Source: Hyphochytrium catenoides (lineage: Eukaryota > Sar > Hyphochytriomycetes > Hyphochytriales > Hyphochytriaceae). From it: 38,812 nt of DNA. Position 1 is the stretch's first letter. The number at the start of each line of letters is the position of its first letter. Below the pieces are notes generated by a model. That model saw only the letters and a program-made list of their open reading frames with translations. It had not been told where the DNA came from and searched no databases. Shown in pieces: positions 35,263 through 38,812 of this stretch. The stretch covers positions 77,607-116,418 of the forward strand of contig FLMG01003436.1 of NCBI GenBank assembly GCA_900088475.1, in the 5' to 3' direction. The position numbers and the translations under genes are program-made.

Positions 35263-35780
35263 GGTTGTCTTCTAGCACGAGAGGGTCTTTCTGCCCTGCC
35301 GCTGTGTCGAATGCTCTGCCAAGCCTCCACAGCGTCTCTCGTCCACCTGAGCGCTACCTCCGTTCTTCTCTTGTCTCTAGCTCCCAGACACCACCGAGCT
35401 CAGGATAGGAAACTGTTCTTCTAGGTGCATGGACGCTGCTCTGTCTTAACGCAGCCAGGAGAGGAAAGATGGTTGAGAGAAGGACAAGAGTCAGGTGCTC
35501 AAGGAAGAGAGAAGATAGCAGCGGCCAGATCTGACGATGGAAGACGAAGAGATGCAGAGCTTACGAAGAGAAGCAGAGCTTTCTGTCCTTTCGGCAGACT
35601 AGCTCTGGAGATTAAGCAATATTTATCATTACGAATCTAATGAGGCTAAATCTCCCTACATCCGGAATGCCATGACTGCTATTCCGGAGCAGAGCTATTG
35701 TTATCATTATTCGATTATCAACTCAAAAGATTGCTTGATAGCTCTAACTCAGCTCAGCTACCAAACGGTAACGGATATTC
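35263..35780. other. Divergent intergenic region
   Basis: Lies between the start of the TSET subunit gene (-) and the proposed start of the coiled-coil gene (+), so it probably holds both promoters. A 71-codon plus-strand frame at 35425-35640 has a charged, repetitive composition and is not recognised. Confidence 0.4.
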
Positions 35781-38700
35781 ATGTACGAATCTCTGCTTGG
35801 AGAAGTGACAAAACGCAATGAAGCTTCAGAATCCAAGAAGCTGACAGATGGTCTGCAGACAACTAGGACCCATAAAAAAGCGGTAGCTGAGGCCGCTAGC
35901 CAACGCTGGAGATGGATGAAAACGATAACCGTCGAAGGATAGGATGATGAGCTGAAAAAACAGAGCGGCCCAAGATCCTCGTAGCGAAGGACCACAGGAA
36001 AGGGTCTTTCCCCGAGAGACCGAAGAAGAAGGCGTGAAGTGAAAGAATAGTGTAGGAGCACAACAAGGTGGGGATGGTGACCGCAAAAAGGAGCACGTCG
36101 TTGCGGCTAGAGTTGTTGCTCAGGAGACATCTACGCAGTCTTCTCAGCTTTATTGCGCACATCGATAGAACTATACAGGTAAGGAGGACGAATAAGCAGT
36201 GTGGGGCTAAGAGTGCGCAAAATAGGCTCAATCAGACCCGCAGAACAGTAGCAACTTAGCCAAGGTTAAGGCCAAAGCGAGGAGCAGATAGGTGTAGTCC
36301 AGCAACGAGAAGGAAATCGAATTGGGTTCACCTCATCACAGCTAACTATCTCACTTATGGGTATGCCAGCTCGTAGGCCCAAGAACGGCGAGTACAAGTG
36401 GTAGTAGGGTGGGCAGCGATCTGGCTACTCTGGTACAAAGTGTACGTCATGAGTGGCAGGAGCTGCAAAATGAGGTGGGCTTCTAGACCTCTCTTTCTAT
36501 AAGTTAGGTTTTGCTCTTCTGTCTCCATAAGGCAAACGCCTTTACGCAAGCTGCTTCTCCTGGCTTTGTTCGCCGCCCGGGAACTTCGCAACATAAGCTT
36601 AACGTTTATACAGAACACCAAGTGCAAGGAGGGGTTCCGTGGCTTTGAGGCTAGTCAGGTAAGGCCCATTCTTTTGCTCTCCCTCCTCTCGCCCTATGGT
36701 AGACCGAGTTCTTTTTGAGACAGGACTTTAGCTAAAAATTTGCCCCTGGCATGTAGGCCGAGACCCCACCAAGTTATGCCGAGTGTGATGAGGCCGATGA
36801 GTCCTTTCTTCACCTCTCGGCAATGGAGGAAACAAGAGCTAGGCTGGCCGAGCTTCACCAACAAATCTCTAATGAATTCATGGTAACAGACGATGCCTTC
36901 TTTAGAGTGAAAGATGCAGCATAAAGACAACGGGGGCGGCCGGAATGGTGCAGATTTAGCTGGACTGTCGTGAATGCCTTCTTCAACTAGCTTCTCTTTA
37001 ATAGGCTAATGTCTAGTGCTATCGTGCACTAAAATACTCTATCCTTAGGCTTGCCAGCAAGCGGTGGACGAACTGAAGCACCTCGTGCTTTCACGTGAGA
37101 TATACTCCATTTCGTTTCACTTATTCTACTCTGCGGGTGTGCAGTTCTTCTGACTATCTCCAATACCTCTGTTGGTCTCGTTGCAGGGAGTCCGTCTGAA
37201 GGTTACCAAGGCGACGTTTTAGATGCACTTGGAATGGCGGCAGGAGGAACCGATTCTTGGGGGGGAAAGATGGACACTAGAGGCGGCGCACCTGAAGAAG
37301 TAGAGACCCAGGAGGCTGTCCCGGATCTCATCTCAGACGATCCAATGTTTTTGGAGCTTGTAATGAAGCTTGACAGATCAGGAAGAGGTATGAATGTGAG
37401 CCGCCACAATTCACATAGAGAGAGAAAGAGCCAAAGCCAGATAGATCCACCCCTCAAGGGACGATGCCATCCTCACACTTATTCTAGGTGACTTAGATGA
37501 GAAGCACCTCAGAGCAAAAGAGCTAGACGACCTCAAGCGGCTACAAACTTTCCGAGAATTAAGACGAGATAACCTCATCTTCTCCGGTAAGGTCTCCCTA
37601 AGCTGCCTCTCTACCATTTAGCTTCTCTTATGTTCTCTCACTGCCTGATATTGCCATGACGATCCGCTAGAGTAGCGATTGTTCGCCTCAAGCGTTACTG
37701 CGCCGAGAGACGATAGCTGATGTTTAAAAAATATCCTTTCGCTCATTGTACGAGGCCATATTATTCATTCCGCTCATTTAGGTCTATTCCTAAGCACCTC
37801 CACTGCTTTTTAAGCTCCGGTATCTTTCCTTGCCCTGACCTCCCTCCTCTTATAACGAAAGGAACGAAGCACCAGTCGATAGTAGATGAGAAGCTCCTCC
37901 AGAGGAGTAAAGTCCAGCAGGCTGGAGAAATAGTGCCGCCTAAAAAAAGAGATGAAGTCAAGCAGGAGGAGAAAGAAGAGGAAGCCACTAAGGAGAACCA
38001 AAAAGATACCAAGAGGAAAGAGAAGAAAGAAGAACGCATGCGGAAGCAGGAAGAAAAGAAGAAGAAACGGGAAGAAAAACTTCTCCGCCGATGGACCGAT
38101 GCCCAGAAGACCTATATGGACCAAATAGAAGGAGAAGCGAACAGAGAGCCAGGGTCCGGCAATGATACCAAGGTGTCGAGCCTTGACTATGGCTCTCAGA
38201 TCCCAGGACGCGTTCCGGATCGCGCTGAGCTGGAGTATTGGGCGACACTTCATGCCGACAGCCTGACAGATACCGAAGACGACGCATCTGAATCTGAGGA
38301 GGAAGAAGATTTAGATGACGACGATGCTGAGACTGGCGGTGGAGCTCACAACATTAGTCATGCCGTAAGAAGTGACGTTGCAAAAGCTGTCGCTCTCTCT
38401 TTTCCGTTTCTCACTCAGGCTAACTATCTCCTATTCTTTAGCCAGGAGATGCAGAAAAGCATCTAGTACAACGAAAAGCTTTGCAGAAAAAAATGGTTGA
38501 ATTTCTCCTTGATGAAAGATTAATGCCTATCAAGCTAGGTATGATGCGTGGGGTTTAGCGGATGAGATTATGACCATGAGCTAGTTGTACACTGAACAAT
38601 CTTTCCCTTGGCACTTCTGTTCACTTTTCCCTTTCTACGTCTTTTAGCCTCGCCAATGTCTCTCACCACTTGCATTGCTGGCCGCCCTCTCCGCACCCAT

Positions 38701-38812
38701 ATGCCTTCATTCTTAGGCAAAAGCGATCCAGCAACCCTATCTGAAAATGCGAAGAAGAAGCTCCGGCGCCAGGGCGTGAAGGAGTTTGCCAAGGCCGCTG
38801 CTTCGCGAAAGA
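35781..38812 (+). CDS. Unrecognised protein with a membrane segment and charged coiled coil, 3' end off window
   Basis: Exons 35781-35930, 36056-36178, 36377-36474, 36508-36658, 36757-36882, 37049-37094, 37187-37387, 37488-37586, 37862-38364, 38442-38538 and 38648 to the window edge join in phase for about 550 residues. The first exon (MYESLLGEVTKRNEASESKK) uses a weak GTCGAA donor; otherwise the start would be the ATG at 36074 (MVTAKRSTSLRLELLLRRHL). Visible parts: a likely membrane segment near residue 100 (VQVVVGWAAIWLLWYKVYV), a second mildly hydrophobic stretch (LRKLLLLALFAARELR), helical parts (EETRARLAELHQQISNEF, LVMKLDRSGRG, KHLRAKELDDLKRLQTFREL), then a long Lys/Glu coiled coil (37925-38090) and an acidic run (ASESEEEEDLDDDDAE). 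I do not recognise the family. A membrane-anchored tether or scaffold is one guess. Confidence 0.7.

Noticed and set aside
35744-36231. Minus-strand open frames that look like a multi-membrane protein
   Set aside because: They are antisense to plus-strand exons at 35781-36178 whose splice sites and phases fit. The hydrophobic look comes from reading Lys/Glu codons backwards.
37761-38287. Minus-strand Phe/Leu/Ser-rich open frames
   Set aside because: They are the reverse of the Lys/Glu-rich coiled coil on the plus strand (37862-38364).
1-38812. Bacterial-type systems: CRISPR, toxin-antitoxin, phage or defence islands
   Set aside because: No matching repeats or genes; the spliced eukaryotic gene structure rules out a bacterial chromosome.

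Overview
The window is nuclear DNA from an intron-rich, gene-dense eukaryote, probably a protist or alga. Genes lie on both strands, most are cut by short GT-AG introns (about 45-330 nt), and the products are eukaryotic: ribosomal protein L30, the U3 snoRNP protein IMP3, a REXO4-type exonuclease and a TSET/TPLATE-complex WD40 subunit. No bacterial operons, rRNA, tRNA, CRISPR array or insertion sequence was seen. All gene models were built by eye from open frames, splice sites and intron phase. Multi-exon genes are given as one span with their exons in the evidence. The TSET subunit and the isoform-G malate synthase argue against an animal or fungus, but I cannot name the lineage.

Layout: (1) 1-1189 (-), a PP2C phosphatase with a mitochondrial-type leader, cut by the window edge; its start codon overlaps that of a small divergent plus-strand gene (1188-1424). 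(2) 1425-3240, no gene recognised. (3) 3241-8282 (+), malate synthase G in 13 exons, tail-to-tail with an ankyrin-repeat protein, 8379-9535 (-). (4) A possible small secreted protein near 9676 (+), then REXO4, 10599-12367 (+). (5) 12368-13665, gene-poor; then RPL30, 13666-14389 (+). (6) 14876-20333 (-), a 19-exon, ~919-residue protein I do not recognise. (7) 20334-22345, gene-poor, with decayed coding-like sequence and imperfect repeats. (8) 22346-23568 (-), IMP3, divergent from a MYND zinc-finger gene ending at 26474 (+). (9) 26644-35262 (-), the TSET WD40 subunit with about 30 exons. (10) 35781->38812 (+), an unrecognised protein with a membrane segment and a charged coiled coil, running off the window.

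The genes are mostly housekeeping and do not form a pathway. IMP3, REXO4 and RPL30 all relate to ribosome production, which may be chance. I found no convincing undescribed system. The most interesting items are the TSET subunit, the isoform-G malate synthase, the overlapping divergent start codons and the two large unrecognised proteins.
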